A stretch of 64,000 nucleotides of DNA from the NCBI GenBank assembly GCA_001443445.1, contig LDXN01000006.1:1-64000 (forward strand), read 5' to 3'. The DNA is from Candidatus Dadabacteria bacterium CSP1-2. GTDB lineage: Bacteria > Desulfobacterota_D > UBA1144 > Nemesobacterales > CSP1-2. Under the pieces are notes generated by a model. That model saw nothing but the letters and a program-made list of their open reading frames with translations, had not been told where the DNA came from and did no database searches. This document shows positions 20,757 through 31,636 of this stretch, piece by piece. Position numbers and translations under genes: made by a program. Positions within the stretch are counted from its first letter, which is position 1. Every line of letters starts with the position of its first letter.

Positions 20757-21791
20757 GTGACTAAACTTGGAATAGTTCTTGATAAGCTTTATTTTGACCA
20801 TGATAATGGAATGGGACATCCAGAGTCTCAGGAAAGATTATTCGCTATTGTTGACATGCTGAGAGAAACAAGGCTTCTCGAAGAAGTAGTAAGAATTGAG
20901 CCCCGAGATGCAACTAAAGAAGAAATTACACTTGTTCATGACCCTAAGTATTTTGATCTAATTCAATCAACAAAAGGTAAAATCAGAGTCTTCTTAGATC
21001 CTGATACCTCTACCTGTCCTGTTTCATTTAACGCCGCAGTTAGAGCAGTGGGGGGGATGCTTGATGCAACTGATAAGGTGATGAAAGGCGAAGTTGATAT
21101 TGCATTTCCCCTCGTTCGTCCGCCCGGACATCATGCTGAGAGAAATAGGGCTATGGGATTCTGCTTATTTAATAATGTCGCTGTTGGCGCGGCTTATGCT
21201 TCTAAGGTTTATGGGGTTAAACGTATTTTAATTGTTGATTGGGATCTTCATCATGGAAATGGTACTCAGAATATGTTTTATGATTCCTCAGAGGTTCTCT
21301 ATTTTTCTACACACCAATATCCCTACTATCCAGGAACAGGATCAGTTAACGAAGTCGGCGTACAAAATGGATTTGGATATACAATCAATGTTCCGATCCA
21401 CCCAGGTATGGGAGATAAAGAATATATTAAAATCTTTTTTGAGATCTTGAAACCAGTTATAGAACAGTATAAACCTGAACTTATTCTAATATCAGCCGGG
21501 TTTGATACCTACTTTGGTGATCCTCTTGGCGGAATGAGCGTTAGTCCTAAGGGCTTTGCTCAGATGACTAGATTTTTAAAAGAAATGGCGGAGTCATATT
21601 GCAGTGGCAAATTGGTTTTGATACTAGAAGGCGGATATAACCTAGAGGGACTTTGGGAATCAACTAAAGCCGTTATAGAAGAGCTGTTAGAAAAAAATAA
21701 AACTGATTACGGGGACTTGACTGTAGAAACTAAGGTAGACCCAATTATTGAAAGAGTAAAAAAGGTGCAATCAGTCTTCTGGACATTCTAG
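20757..21791 (+). CDS. Histone deacetylase-family (acetoin utilization-like) protein
   Basis: PPGHHAERNRAMGFCLFNNVA, DWDLHHGNGTQ, SAGFDTYFGDPLGG; GTG start. Confidence 0.93.
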   Translation: MTKLGIVLDKLYFDHDNGMGHPESQERLFAIVDMLRETRLLEEVVRIEPRDATKEEITLVHDPKYFDLIQSTKGKIRVFLDPDTSTCPVSFNAAVRAVGGMLDATDKVMKGEVDIAFPLVRPPGHHAERNRAMGFCLFNNVAVGAAYASKVYGVKRILIVDWDLHHGNGTQNMFYDSSEVLYFSTHQYPYYPGTGSVNEVGVQNGFGYTINVPIHPGMGDKEYIKIFFEILKPVIEQYKPELILISAGFDTYFGDPLGGMSVSPKGFAQMTRFLKEMAESYCSGKLVLILEGGYNLEGLWESTKAVIEELLEKNKTDYGDLTVETKVDPIIERVKKVQSVFWTF

Positions 21792-22624
21792 ACACTCTTT
21801 TGAAATGTTCTTCTATAGTCATCCCCTTCGATAGGAATAAACTCACACATCTCACGCAACCTTGAGGCTATTCTTGACCCAACTCTATTTTCGAGTGTTT
21901 CTTGGTCCTCATTTTGACTAGAATGTCCAGAACCCTTTTTTTGCTTGTTATCTTCGGAAACATAATTTGTTGTTATTAGTGTAATTTTAGATGCGTTGTA
22001 TCTTTTTGAAATTAATTGGTCTAATATATTTAGCTCCCATTCGCTGCTCCTTCCCTTACCCAATTCATCAATAACGAGAACTTCCGTTTCTATAAGAGGA
22101 AGAAGCACTTCATTCTCTGGAGTACCTTGCGAATAAGCTTCCTTAAGCTCTGAAAGAAGATGGAAGAAATCTTTAAATACACATCTTATCCCTTTTTCTA
22201 AAGTTAGTTCAGATATTGCACCAATCGCAAGGTGGGTTTTGCCAAGCCCTGCTTTTCCCATAAAAAGAAAACCTTTCTTATTAGGATATTTCTTCACAAA
22301 ATCCTTTGCATAGCTAAGGGCATATTGTTGGGATTCGTTCTTGGCTTTTGGCCTGAACGTGTCCACTTGAAGTACAGTCGAATATTTTGCAGGTACACCC
22401 GCTAGATTGTAAAGCTTTACGTTTCTCCTTCTTACTCCGCATACCTTACAGTTACTTATGTAAATATATGCTTTCTCATTCTTTGATAAAACCGAGCCTG
22501 ATCCATTACACTCTCGGCACCTTAAAACACAATCGCAAATCCTTGCGAAGGAAAGGTCTCCCTTCTTTTCAATCATGTATCCCATTCGATAGCAATTATC
22601 ACATCCAATAGTTTTCTTTGTCAT
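21788..22624 (-). CDS. DnaC/IstB-like AAA+ ATPase with N-terminal Cys-rich zinc module
   Basis: MGKAGLGKTHLA Walker A, VLVIDELG Walker B; CDNC...CDC..CRECNGSGSVL...CKVC. Confidence 0.85.
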   Translation of the reverse strand: MTKKTIGCDNCYRMGYMIEKKGDLSFARICDCVLRCRECNGSGSVLSKNEKAYIYISNCKVCGVRRRNVKLYNLAGVPAKYSTVLQVDTFRPKAKNESQQYALSYAKDFVKKYPNKKGFLFMGKAGLGKTHLAIGAISELTLEKGIRCVFKDFFHLLSELKEAYSQGTPENEVLLPLIETEVLVIDELGKGRSSEWELNILDQLISKRYNASKITLITTNYVSEDNKQKKGSGHSSQNEDQETLENRVGSRIASRLREMCEFIPIEGDDYRRTFQKSV

Positions 22625-22627
22625 GTT

Positions 22628-23278
22628 TTAATTATATGAGATTATACTCTTTAATTCATAATCCCTCGCCAATATTTCATTACGAAAAGCTAAAACACTT
22701 TCACGACGAGCCCTCTCAGTCATAAAACGGCTCCTTTTACTAATCATTTCTTCTGCTTTTGATATGATTCTTTCTTGTTCAGATTCTGGTAAGCTTTGAA
22801 AAAAAGACTCATAAAATTCCTCTTCTATCTCTTCTAGCATTTTAAAAATTCCTTCATCGTTTAAATTTATTAAATCCGAAACCTTTTTTCTTGCTTCTAT
22901 ATAATGCCTTCTTATCATTTCTCTTTTTTCAGAAGCAATTAAGTTGGCTAGTCTATTTACAACCCTTTTTATAAAATCGTTTGGTTTCAACTCTATCATA
23001 GCAGATTCGGTTTGACTCCTATAACTGTAATTTTTTATTTCCTCCTCTATAAACGAGGCACAGTATATAAGACTCCGTGGGAATCCACTTCTTTCTATCT
23101 TCTTCCTGTAGTTATCAATAGCCCTACTTATCCCTTTAAAAACCACCTCTTTAGGAACCCCCCTACTCTTCCATTTCATAATAAGTTCATATTCTTTTGG
23201 AGAAAGCATAATTCCTTTTCCAACATGGAAAAGAAAGTAACTTTCTACATCTTTTGCATAGGTGTTTTTGTAGGTCAT
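22628..23278 (-). CDS. Conserved hypothetical protein upstream of the DnaC-like ATPase
   Basis: Long ORF directly upstream of, and co-oriented with, the loader-like gene. Confidence 0.6.
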   Translation of the reverse strand: MTYKNTYAKDVESYFLFHVGKGIMLSPKEYELIMKWKSRGVPKEVVFKGISRAIDNYRKKIERSGFPRSLIYCASFIEEEIKNYSYRSQTESAMIELKPNDFIKRVVNRLANLIASEKREMIRRHYIEARKKVSDLINLNDEGIFKMLEEIEEEFYESFFQSLPESEQERIISKAEEMISKRSRFMTERARRESVLAFRNEILARDYELKSIISYN

Positions 23279-23350
23279 TACTATAGATTTCAATTAGAGT
23301 GAAAATATAATATAGCTATAAAAATTATGTGCTAAAAATTATATTTTTCC

Positions 23351-23389
23351 AGTAAATAACCCCATGGCTCTGCCACGGGGTTATTTACT
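23351..23389. terminator. Hairpin at 3' end of rpe
   Basis: AGTAAATAACCCCATGG-CTCTG-CCACGGGGTTATTTACT, overlapping the rpe stop codon. Confidence 0.7.
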
Positions 23390-24052
23390 TTCTATCTCTT
23401 TTCTCATTGTCTGAATTGTTAAAGCGTAGTCTTCTGTTTTAAATATGCCAGAACCTGAAACAAAAACATCGGCTCCCGCTTGTGCAACCTCTCTAATATT
23501 ATCAAGTTTAATACCGCCATCAACCTCAATAAGGGGCTTATAAGCTGAATTATTTGTTTCACACCTCAAGCGTTTTATTTTAGGAATCATCGAATTAATG
23601 AATTTTTGTTCTGCGAATCCTGGTTCTACTGTCATTATAAGAATCAAGTCCACGTAGGGAAGAATCTCTTCAATGCTAGAAATCGGTGTGCCGGGACTTA
23701 GAGCAACCCCTGCCATAACCCCATAAGATTTAATGGCTGTTACAGTGCTATAAAGGAGTCTACAAGCTTCTACCTGAACAGTAATAACCTTTACAAATGG
23801 TTTTCCTGCCTCAATGAAGGCACTGACGAATTTCTCAGGGCTATCAATCATAAGGTGAATATCCATCATTGGGGGATTTAAGTTTTTAAGTGACTTCACT
23901 ATCGGAGTTCCTATACTAATATTTGGGACAAAATGACCATCCATTACATCTACATGGATCCAATCTGCTCCTGATCTTTGGACTGCCCTAACCTCTTCTT
24001 CTAACTTTGTAAAATCTGCGGAGAGTATTGAGGGAGCTATTAGTTTTTTCAT
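23381..24052 (-). CDS. rpe: Ribulose-phosphate 3-epimerase
   Basis: APSILSADFTKLEEEV, HVDVMDGHFVPN, VEPGFAEQKF. Confidence 0.96.
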   Translation of the reverse strand: MKKLIAPSILSADFTKLEEEVRAVQRSGADWIHVDVMDGHFVPNISIGTPIVKSLKNLNPPMMDIHLMIDSPEKFVSAFIEAGKPFVKVITVQVEACRLLYSTVTAIKSYGVMAGVALSPGTPISSIEEILPYVDLILIMTVEPGFAEQKFINSMIPKIKRLRCETNNSAYKPLIEVDGGIKLDNIREVAQAGADVFVSGSGIFKTEDYALTIQTMRKEIESK

Positions 24053-24430
24053 CTCGCTTTCCTGATATCATAAGTTGTTAAATTAGATATAGAATTATAC
24101 ATATAGCTTTTACGCTATTTACGATAGAAATAAAATTCTAAACCGATTCTCATAAAGTTCAAGTTCACCTCAAAAACCATTTTAATTTCGCATCTTGTTA
24201 ATCAAATATCTTATGCTTTTATGTTATTATTTAATGAAGCTATATGAGAGATAACTGCATTATTGTATCATTACATTATCCAGTGTTTATAATTACTTTG
24301 ATTATAGCGTGTCACTTGACATACTAAGTTAAAGGTATATAGTTTTCCGCTTTTATACGAAGTAAACTAGGTATAATCAAAATTGAAATAAATACTATTT
24401 AAGAAATGGCAAGTATAGGAGGCATGTTAT

Positions 24431-25591
24431 ATGGCATTAAGCGATTTTGTATTTACCTCTGAATCTGTTACTGAAGGCCATCCTGATAAGATGGCAGACC
24501 AGATTTCTGATGCGGTTCTAGATGCAATAATTGTTAAGGACCCTCCGGCAAGGGTTGCCTGTGAATCTCTTCTTACAACTGGACTTATTGTTATTGCAGG
24601 AGAAATTACAACCAACGCTAATATAGACTTTCCAAGTGTTGTTAGACGTACTGTAAGAGACATTGGCTATACAGATAGCTCTATGGGATTGGATGCCGAC
24701 AGTTGCGGCGTCATAGTTGCGATTGGAAAGCAGTCTCCTGACATTGCTATTGGAGTAAACCCCTCGGAAGAAAAGGAACAGGGTGCTGGAGACCAGGGGC
24801 TTATGTTCGGCTACGCAATAGACGAAACGCCTGAGCTCATGCCTGCACCTATAATGTATTCGCATAAGCTTGCAAAACGGCTTTCAGAGGTAAGAAAAAA
24901 AGGAACTCTTCCGTTTCTTAGGCCTGATGGAAAAACTCAGGTGACGATTAGGTATAAAGACCAAAAACCGGTAAGCGTTGATGCTATTGTTATCTCTGCT
25001 CAACACTCCCCTGAAGTTGGCAATCATACTATTTATGAAGGGATAATAGAAGAAGTAATAAAACCTGTAATTCCTGGAGACCTTCTATCTACAAAGACAA
25101 AAATCTATATTAACCCTACGGGAAGGTTTGTAATTGGTGGGCCTAGAGGTGATACAGGTTTAACTGGGCGAAAAATTATAATAGATACGTATGGTGGATG
25201 GGGGAGACATGGGGGTGGTGCATTTTCTGGAAAGGACCCGTCAAAGGTAGATAGAAGCGTCAGCTACATGGTACGCTATATAGCAAAGAATATTGTTGCT
25301 GCAGGGATTGCAAAAAGGTGTGAGGTTCAAATCGCTTACGCTATCGGCATTGCAGAACCTGTATCTATAATGGTAGATACTTTTGATACTGGAGTAGTTC
25401 CAGACGATAAAATTTCAAAAGCCATAAGAGAGGTATTTGAGCTAAAACCTGCCGAGGTTATAAAATCGTTAAACCTTCTAAGGCCGATTTATCAAAAAAC
25501 CGCTGCGTATGGGCATTTTGGAAGAGAAGAACAAGAATTCACATGGGAAAGGACAGACAAAGTTGAGCAACTTCTATCTGCAGTCGAGTAA
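24431..25591 (+). CDS. metK: S-adenosylmethionine synthase
   Basis: [52 protein letters not shown]. Confidence 0.98.
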   Translation: MALSDFVFTSESVTEGHPDKMADQISDAVLDAIIVKDPPARVACESLLTTGLIVIAGEITTNANIDFPSVVRRTVRDIGYTDSSMGLDADSCGVIVAIGKQSPDIAIGVNPSEEKEQGAGDQGLMFGYAIDETPELMPAPIMYSHKLAKRLSEVRKKGTLPFLRPDGKTQVTIRYKDQKPVSVDAIVISAQHSPEVGNHTIYEGIIEEVIKPVIPGDLLSTKTKIYINPTGRFVIGGPRGDTGLTGRKIIIDTYGGWGRHGGGAFSGKDPSKVDRSVSYMVRYIAKNIVAAGIAKRCEVQIAYAIGIAEPVSIMVDTFDTGVVPDDKISKAIREVFELKPAEVIKSLNLLRPIYQKTAAYGHFGREEQEFTWERTDKVEQLLSAVE

Positions 25592-25641
25592 GCCAGATCA
25601 TATATATTAGATATTACCCAATACTCATCAGCAATACATAA

Positions 25642-26916
<1,275 letters not shown>

Positions 26917-26979
26917 TTTAGTGTCATACATATTAGTCGTTAGTCATTCGACAATGTAAAGACAAATAACGATCGACTA

Positions 26980-27879
26980 ATGAAAGATTTTATGGACCAA
27001 TTTATAGACTCGTTTCTTACTTACCTTATAGTTGTCAAAGGGCTTTCTAAGAATACCGTAGAATCTTATCAAAGGGATATACAAAAACTCTCTTTGTTTT
27101 TTGAAAAGAAGGGTATCAGTAATATTGAACAAGTGGAATATAAACACATACTTGACTTTCTTTCCGATTTGAAAGAAAAAGACTTAGGAGCTAGGTCTGT
27201 AGTAAGGGCTTTAGTATCTATAAGACAGTTCTTTAAGTATCTTCTTATCGAAAATATTATTAAGAATGATCCTACGTTTCTAATTCGTACACCTAAGACG
27301 AAGAGGACTCTCCCTCAGGTACTTTCAATAGAAGAGGTGGAGATGCTTCTCGCTTCTCCGGATGAAACGACTCTTAAAGGCCTAAGGGATAAAGCTATGA
27401 TAGAGATTCTTTATGCAACAGGCATTAGGGTTTCAGAGCTTGTAGGACTAGGGCTTAATGATGTAAACTTTGAGTTAGCCTACATTGTAGCTTACGGAAA
27501 GGGCTCAAAAGAGAGGATGGTTCCTATTGGAGAAAAGGCTAAGAATAAATTGAGGGAGTACTTAGACACAGGAAGACCAAATCTTCTTAAATCCAGAACT
27601 TCGGTTAATCTCTTTATCACTAGATTAGGCAAAAAGATGACACGTCAGGGTTTCTGGAAGATAATCAAGAACCATACAATAAGATCAGGCATAACGAAGA
27701 AAATAAGCCCACATACCCTCAGACATTCATTTGCAACTCATCTACTCGAACGAGGCGCAGATTTACGGGCTATACAGATAATGCTAGGCCATTCAGATAT
27801 ATCCACAACACAAATTTACACCCATATTGATAGGGAAAGGCTCAAAGAGGTGCATAAAAAATATCATCCCAGATCATAA
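26980..27879 (+). CDS. Tyrosine recombinase XerC/XerD
   Basis: R..RHR..Y catalytic set: TGIRVSEL, HTLRHSFATHLLERGADLRAIQIMLGHSDISTTQIYTH. Confidence 0.95.
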   Translation: MKDFMDQFIDSFLTYLIVVKGLSKNTVESYQRDIQKLSLFFEKKGISNIEQVEYKHILDFLSDLKEKDLGARSVVRALVSIRQFFKYLLIENIIKNDPTFLIRTPKTKRTLPQVLSIEEVEMLLASPDETTLKGLRDKAMIEILYATGIRVSELVGLGLNDVNFELAYIVAYGKGSKERMVPIGEKAKNKLREYLDTGRPNLLKSRTSVNLFITRLGKKMTRQGFWKIIKNHTIRSGITKKISPHTLRHSFATHLLERGADLRAIQIMLGHSDISTTQIYTHIDRERLKEVHKKYHPRS

Positions 27880-27995
27880 AATATTGGTATCTGATAATTT
27901 GGCTAATTCAAAAGTCAATATCAAAAAGCCTAAACTTGGATATCAGACGCTAGGTAGTGTTAATTTGAGAGCGTACATAATAAGATAATAAATAT

Positions 27996-28667
27996 ATGGA
28001 TTCTAATTATTTTAAACTTTTATTAATTCAAGTTCCTGTTATCCTCTTTGCTCTTACTGTGCATGAGTTCTGTCACGCTTGGGTTGCACATTTGCTTGGT
28101 GATGATACTGCAAAGAGACAAGGTCGATTGACCTTAAATCCTATCGCGCACTTAGATGTACTTGGAACAATACTAATGTTCATAGCAAGGTTCGGATGGG
28201 CTAAACCCGTCCCAGTTAATCCTCTAAATTTTAAGAACCCTAGAAAGGGAATGCTTTTAGTAGCCCTTGCTGGTCCACTATCCAACTTAATCATGGCTAT
28301 TGCCGCGGGAGTAGTAATTAGGTTTATAATTCCTGGTTTAAACCTCCCACTATCTGGAGCAATGTCCGTGTCACTTGTGCTCCTGATACTAACACTCCAA
28401 TTCGGCCTTGCTCTCGCTATATTTAATATGATTCCAATAGCCCCACTTGACGGTTCTAGGGTTCTATATGGTCTTCTACCTGAAAAACAGGCTTATGAAT
28501 ATAGACGATTTGAGCCTTATGGCATATTAATCCTGTTTGCTCTTTTTATCTTTGGTGATCGAATTTTTTCATATATTCTCTGGTATCCAGTCTCAGTTCT
28601 TACCGAGGTATTGTCAGGGTATAATTACTTCCAACTCACACATCTTTGGAGGTCACTCGCTTTATGA
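27996..28667 (+). CDS. Site-2-protease-like M50 metallopeptidase
   Basis: HEFCHAW zinc motif, GRLTLNPIAHLDVLGTI, NMIPIAPLDGSRV. Confidence 0.93.
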   Translation: MDSNYFKLLLIQVPVILFALTVHEFCHAWVAHLLGDDTAKRQGRLTLNPIAHLDVLGTILMFIARFGWAKPVPVNPLNFKNPRKGMLLVALAGPLSNLIMAIAAGVVIRFIIPGLNLPLSGAMSVSLVLLILTLQFGLALAIFNMIPIAPLDGSRVLYGLLPEKQAYEYRRFEPYGILILFALFIFGDRIFSYILWYPVSVLTEVLSGYNYFQLTHLWRSLAL

Positions 28668-29686
28668 AAACCGTAGTATCTGATGTGCAGTATACATCAG
28701 ATAGGAATAAAAGAATTCTTAGCGGGATGCGACCTACGGGGAAACTACATCTTGGTCACCTCCACGGTGCCTTAGAGAATTGGCGTGAGCTTCAGAATAG
28801 GTATGACTGCTTTTATTTTATCGCTGATTGGCACGCTCTTACCACTGATTACGCTGATCCATCTGGGATAAGGGAATCTACCTTTGAGATGCTTGCTGAT
28901 TGGATAGCGTGTGGCGTTGACCCAAACAAAGCCACTATTTTCATTCAATCACATGTAATAGAGCATGCTGAGCTAGCCTTGCTCCTCGCAATGATAACCC
29001 CACTAAGCTGGCTAGAGCGAGTTCCCACTTACAAAGAGATGAAGGAAGAGCTTCGAGATAAAGACCTTGCCACTTATGGTTTTCTCGGCTATCCACTACT
29101 TCAGACAGCGGATATAATAGCTTATAAAGCCAATTACGTACCTGTTGGAGAGGATCAGGTACCACACCTAGAGCTTGGGAGAGAAATCGTAAGGCGGTTC
29201 AATTATCTATATGGTGATACTTTTCCAGAGCCCCAACCCCTTCTTACAAGGGTTCCAAAGATCCTTGGGACTGATGGAAGAAAGATGAGTAAGAGTTATG
29301 GTAATGCTATATATCTAAGTGACACCCCTGCCGAAATAACAGAAAAGATAATGAGGATGTATACGGATCCCAGAAGGCTTAGGAGGACTGATCCCGGAAA
29401 TCCAGATGTCTGTGGTATTTTTTACCTCCATAAGTTCCACAGCTCTGAAGATGATATATCTATGGTTAACAGAGAATGTCGAACTGCTGGGATTGGTTGT
29501 GTTGATTGTAAAAAGCTACTTCTGCCTAGTCTAATTAGTGAACTTGCACCTATACGGGAGAAACGAGAAGGGCTTATGAGGAAAAAGCATGAATTAGAAG
29601 AAATAATTCAAGAGGGTGATAAAAAGGCAAGAGAAGTAGCTCAAGAAACCCTCGAGGAGGTAAGGAAAAAGGTTGGTCTCAACTGA
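28664..29686 (+). CDS. trpS: Tryptophanyl-tRNA synthetase
   Basis: ILSGMRPTGKLHLGHLHGAL, KMSKSYGN. Confidence 0.96.
   Translation: MKTVVSDVQYTSDRNKRILSGMRPTGKLHLGHLHGALENWRELQNRYDCFYFIADWHALTTDYADPSGIRESTFEMLADWIACGVDPNKATIFIQSHVIEHAELALLLAMITPLSWLERVPTYKEMKEELRDKDLATYGFLGYPLLQTADIIAYKANYVPVGEDQVPHLELGREIVRRFNYLYGDTFPEPQPLLTRVPKILGTDGRKMSKSYGNAIYLSDTPAEITEKIMRMYTDPRRLRRTDPGNPDVCGIFYLHKFHSSEDDISMVNRECRTAGIGCVDCKKLLLPSLISELAPIREKREGLMRKKHELEEIIQEGDKKAREVAQETLEEVRKKVGLN
28673..28714. repeat. Palindromic element copy B (core ATCTGATGTGCAGTATACATCAGAT, 28678-28702), inside the 5' end of trpS
   Basis: Same 25-nt architecture and GTAGTAT flank as 603-645; compensatory changes in two stem pairs. 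Confidence 0.65.
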
Positions 29687-30434
29687 ACCCTGTTTAATAA
29701 AATTACATGCATTTGAAGGACCACTTGATCTTCTTCTTTACCTCATAAAAAAGAACGAGGTTAATATTTATGATATTCCGATAGCAGTCATAACTGAGCA
29801 GTATCTTATGTACCTAGAGGTAATGCGCGAGCTTAACCTCGAGATCGTAGGGGATTATCTTATGATTGCCGCTGAGCTGGGGCTTATAAAATCAAAGATG
29901 CTTCTTCCAAAACCCGAAGTAGAGGAAGAAGAGGGGGATCCAAGGGCTGAACTAGTAAGAAGGCTGCTCGAATATCAAAGATATAAGGAGGCTGCAGGGG
30001 CGCTTCTAGCCTTTGATATATTAGAACGAGATGTATTTACAAGAATCATTCAAGATGAAGATGATTCTGATGAAATAAATCAACCAGTTAGAACAGATTT
30101 GTGGTCATTGATTGAAGCCTTTCGAGCGATTTGGAATCGAAAGGATTTTAGTTCGATCAGTGATATTAAGTTGGAGTTAGAGTTAATAACCCTTGAGCAG
30201 ACGGTATCAGAGTTGATTACAAAGCTTAAAACACATAAAAATGTCTTATTTGAAGCACTTTTTAGTGAAAACCCAACAAGGTTCGAAATTATAATTACAT
30301 TTCTTGCAGTCTTAGAGCTTATAAAATCTGGATTGCTAATAGCATATCAGGATTTCTCCTATTCTCCTATACAAATATTGTATGTAGGAGATAACCCACC
30401 ATATTACTCAAAAGTCGTAGATGAAATAAAATAG
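29673..30434 (+). CDS. scpA: Segregation and condensation protein A
   Basis: FEGPLDLLLYLIKKNEVNIYDIPIAVITEQYL; TTG start overlapping the trpS end. Confidence 0.93.
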   Translation: MVSTEPCLIKLHAFEGPLDLLLYLIKKNEVNIYDIPIAVITEQYLMYLEVMRELNLEIVGDYLMIAAELGLIKSKMLLPKPEVEEEEGDPRAELVRRLLEYQRYKEAAGALLAFDILERDVFTRIIQDEDDSDEINQPVRTDLWSLIEAFRAIWNRKDFSSISDIKLELELITLEQTVSELITKLKTHKNVLFEALFSENPTRFEIIITFLAVLELIKSGLLIAYQDFSYSPIQILYVGDNPPYYSKVVDEIK

Positions 30435-30439
30435 CGACT

Positions 30440-30994
30440 ATGGAAACAAACAATATTAAAAAGGCGATAGAAACTATAATCTTCATCTCGGAACGACCTG
30501 TATCTTCCAAGAGGCTTCTTCAGGTTTTTCAAGATTTAAAAAAGGAAGAAATACAAAAATACCTAGATGAATTAGTAAACGAATGGAATGCTCTTGATCG
30601 TGGGTTCAAATTGCACGAGGTTGCAGATGGTTACCAATTTAGAACAAATCCTGAATATAGTGAAATTATAATACGATTTAAGCAATCAAAGCCATTTCGC
30701 TTAAGTCGAGCTGCATTAGAGGTACTTGCTATAACCGCCTATAGACAGCCTGTTACAAGGATTGAAATAGATGAGATAAGAGGAGTAGACTCTTCTGGCG
30801 TTATAGGATTACTACTTGAAAAACGTCTTACAGAAATAAAGGGTAGAAAAGAAGTAATTGGAAGACCATTCCTTTATGGGACTACTGAGGTATTTCTTGA
30901 GGCATTTGGACTTAAAAGTCTCGCGGATCTTCCAACTCTTAAAGAGCTTGTAGAAATAGAAAAATCACTTGAAGAGTCAGTTAAGGTTTATTAG
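30440..30994 (+). CDS. scpB: Segregation and condensation protein B
   Basis: AIETIIFISERPVS, ALEVLAITAYRQPVTRIEIDEIRGVDSSGVI. Confidence 0.94.
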   Translation: METNNIKKAIETIIFISERPVSSKRLLQVFQDLKKEEIQKYLDELVNEWNALDRGFKLHEVADGYQFRTNPEYSEIIIRFKQSKPFRLSRAALEVLAITAYRQPVTRIEIDEIRGVDSSGVIGLLLEKRLTEIKGRKEVIGRPFLYGTTEVFLEAFGLKSLADLPTLKELVEIEKSLEESVKVY

Positions 30995-31405
30995 GTGTAC
31001 TAGTTCCTTTTCTTTTTTTTTCATTTTACTAGCATCATTCTTTTTCTTATGGTCATAACCTAAAATATGAAGGATTCCATGAATGATAAGTTTCATTATC
31101 TCTCTTTGTAGGCTGATTTTATAAAATCGTGCGTGTCTTTTTGCCGTATCAATAGAGATGATTATGTCGCCAAGTGATTGTGTATCTGGACCATCCTGTG
31201 GAAAAGATAGTACATCTGTCGTTCTCTTTATTCCCCGGTAGGTCGAATTAAGTTTTCTCATACCCTTGTCATCTATAAAAGTTATACAGAGGTCTTTATT
31301 ACTAGAAAGTCTTAAATACTTAAGAATCAGTTTAATACGGTTTATTAATTTCCTTTGTTTTTGCTTGCTAAGAAAATCAACATAATCAACTATGTGCGCT
31401 TTCAT
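30977..31405 (-). CDS. ybeY: Endoribonuclease YbeY
   Basis: TDVLSFPQ, HGILHILGYDH. Confidence 0.93.
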   Translation of the reverse strand: MKAHIVDYVDFLSKQKQRKLINRIKLILKYLRLSSNKDLCITFIDDKGMRKLNSTYRGIKRTTDVLSFPQDGPDTQSLGDIIISIDTAKRHARFYKISLQREIMKLIIHGILHILGYDHKKKNDASKMKKKEKELVHLINLN

Positions 31406-31636
31406 CTTTCCTTTATTTTAAAATATGGAAGTCATGCTATTTTGGCGTCTTTATTATCATGGATTAATAAATAAGCCAACTTATACAGATTAAATAGAAC
31501 TTAGAGATAGTAATCATAATAAACTACAGCTACAATAAAACATAGTTCGTAACTCCATTCATAGAACATAGATCAATTAAGAGCTAAATCTGAGTTCAGG
31601 ATAAAGATTAAAATATATTGTTAGAAGCTTACAATA

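Noticed and set aside
24300-24430. Possible SAM-type riboswitch upstream of metK, and SAH/cobalamin riboswitches near ahcY/metH
   Set aside because: No conserved riboswitch core recognised in the leaders; a covariance-model scan would be needed.
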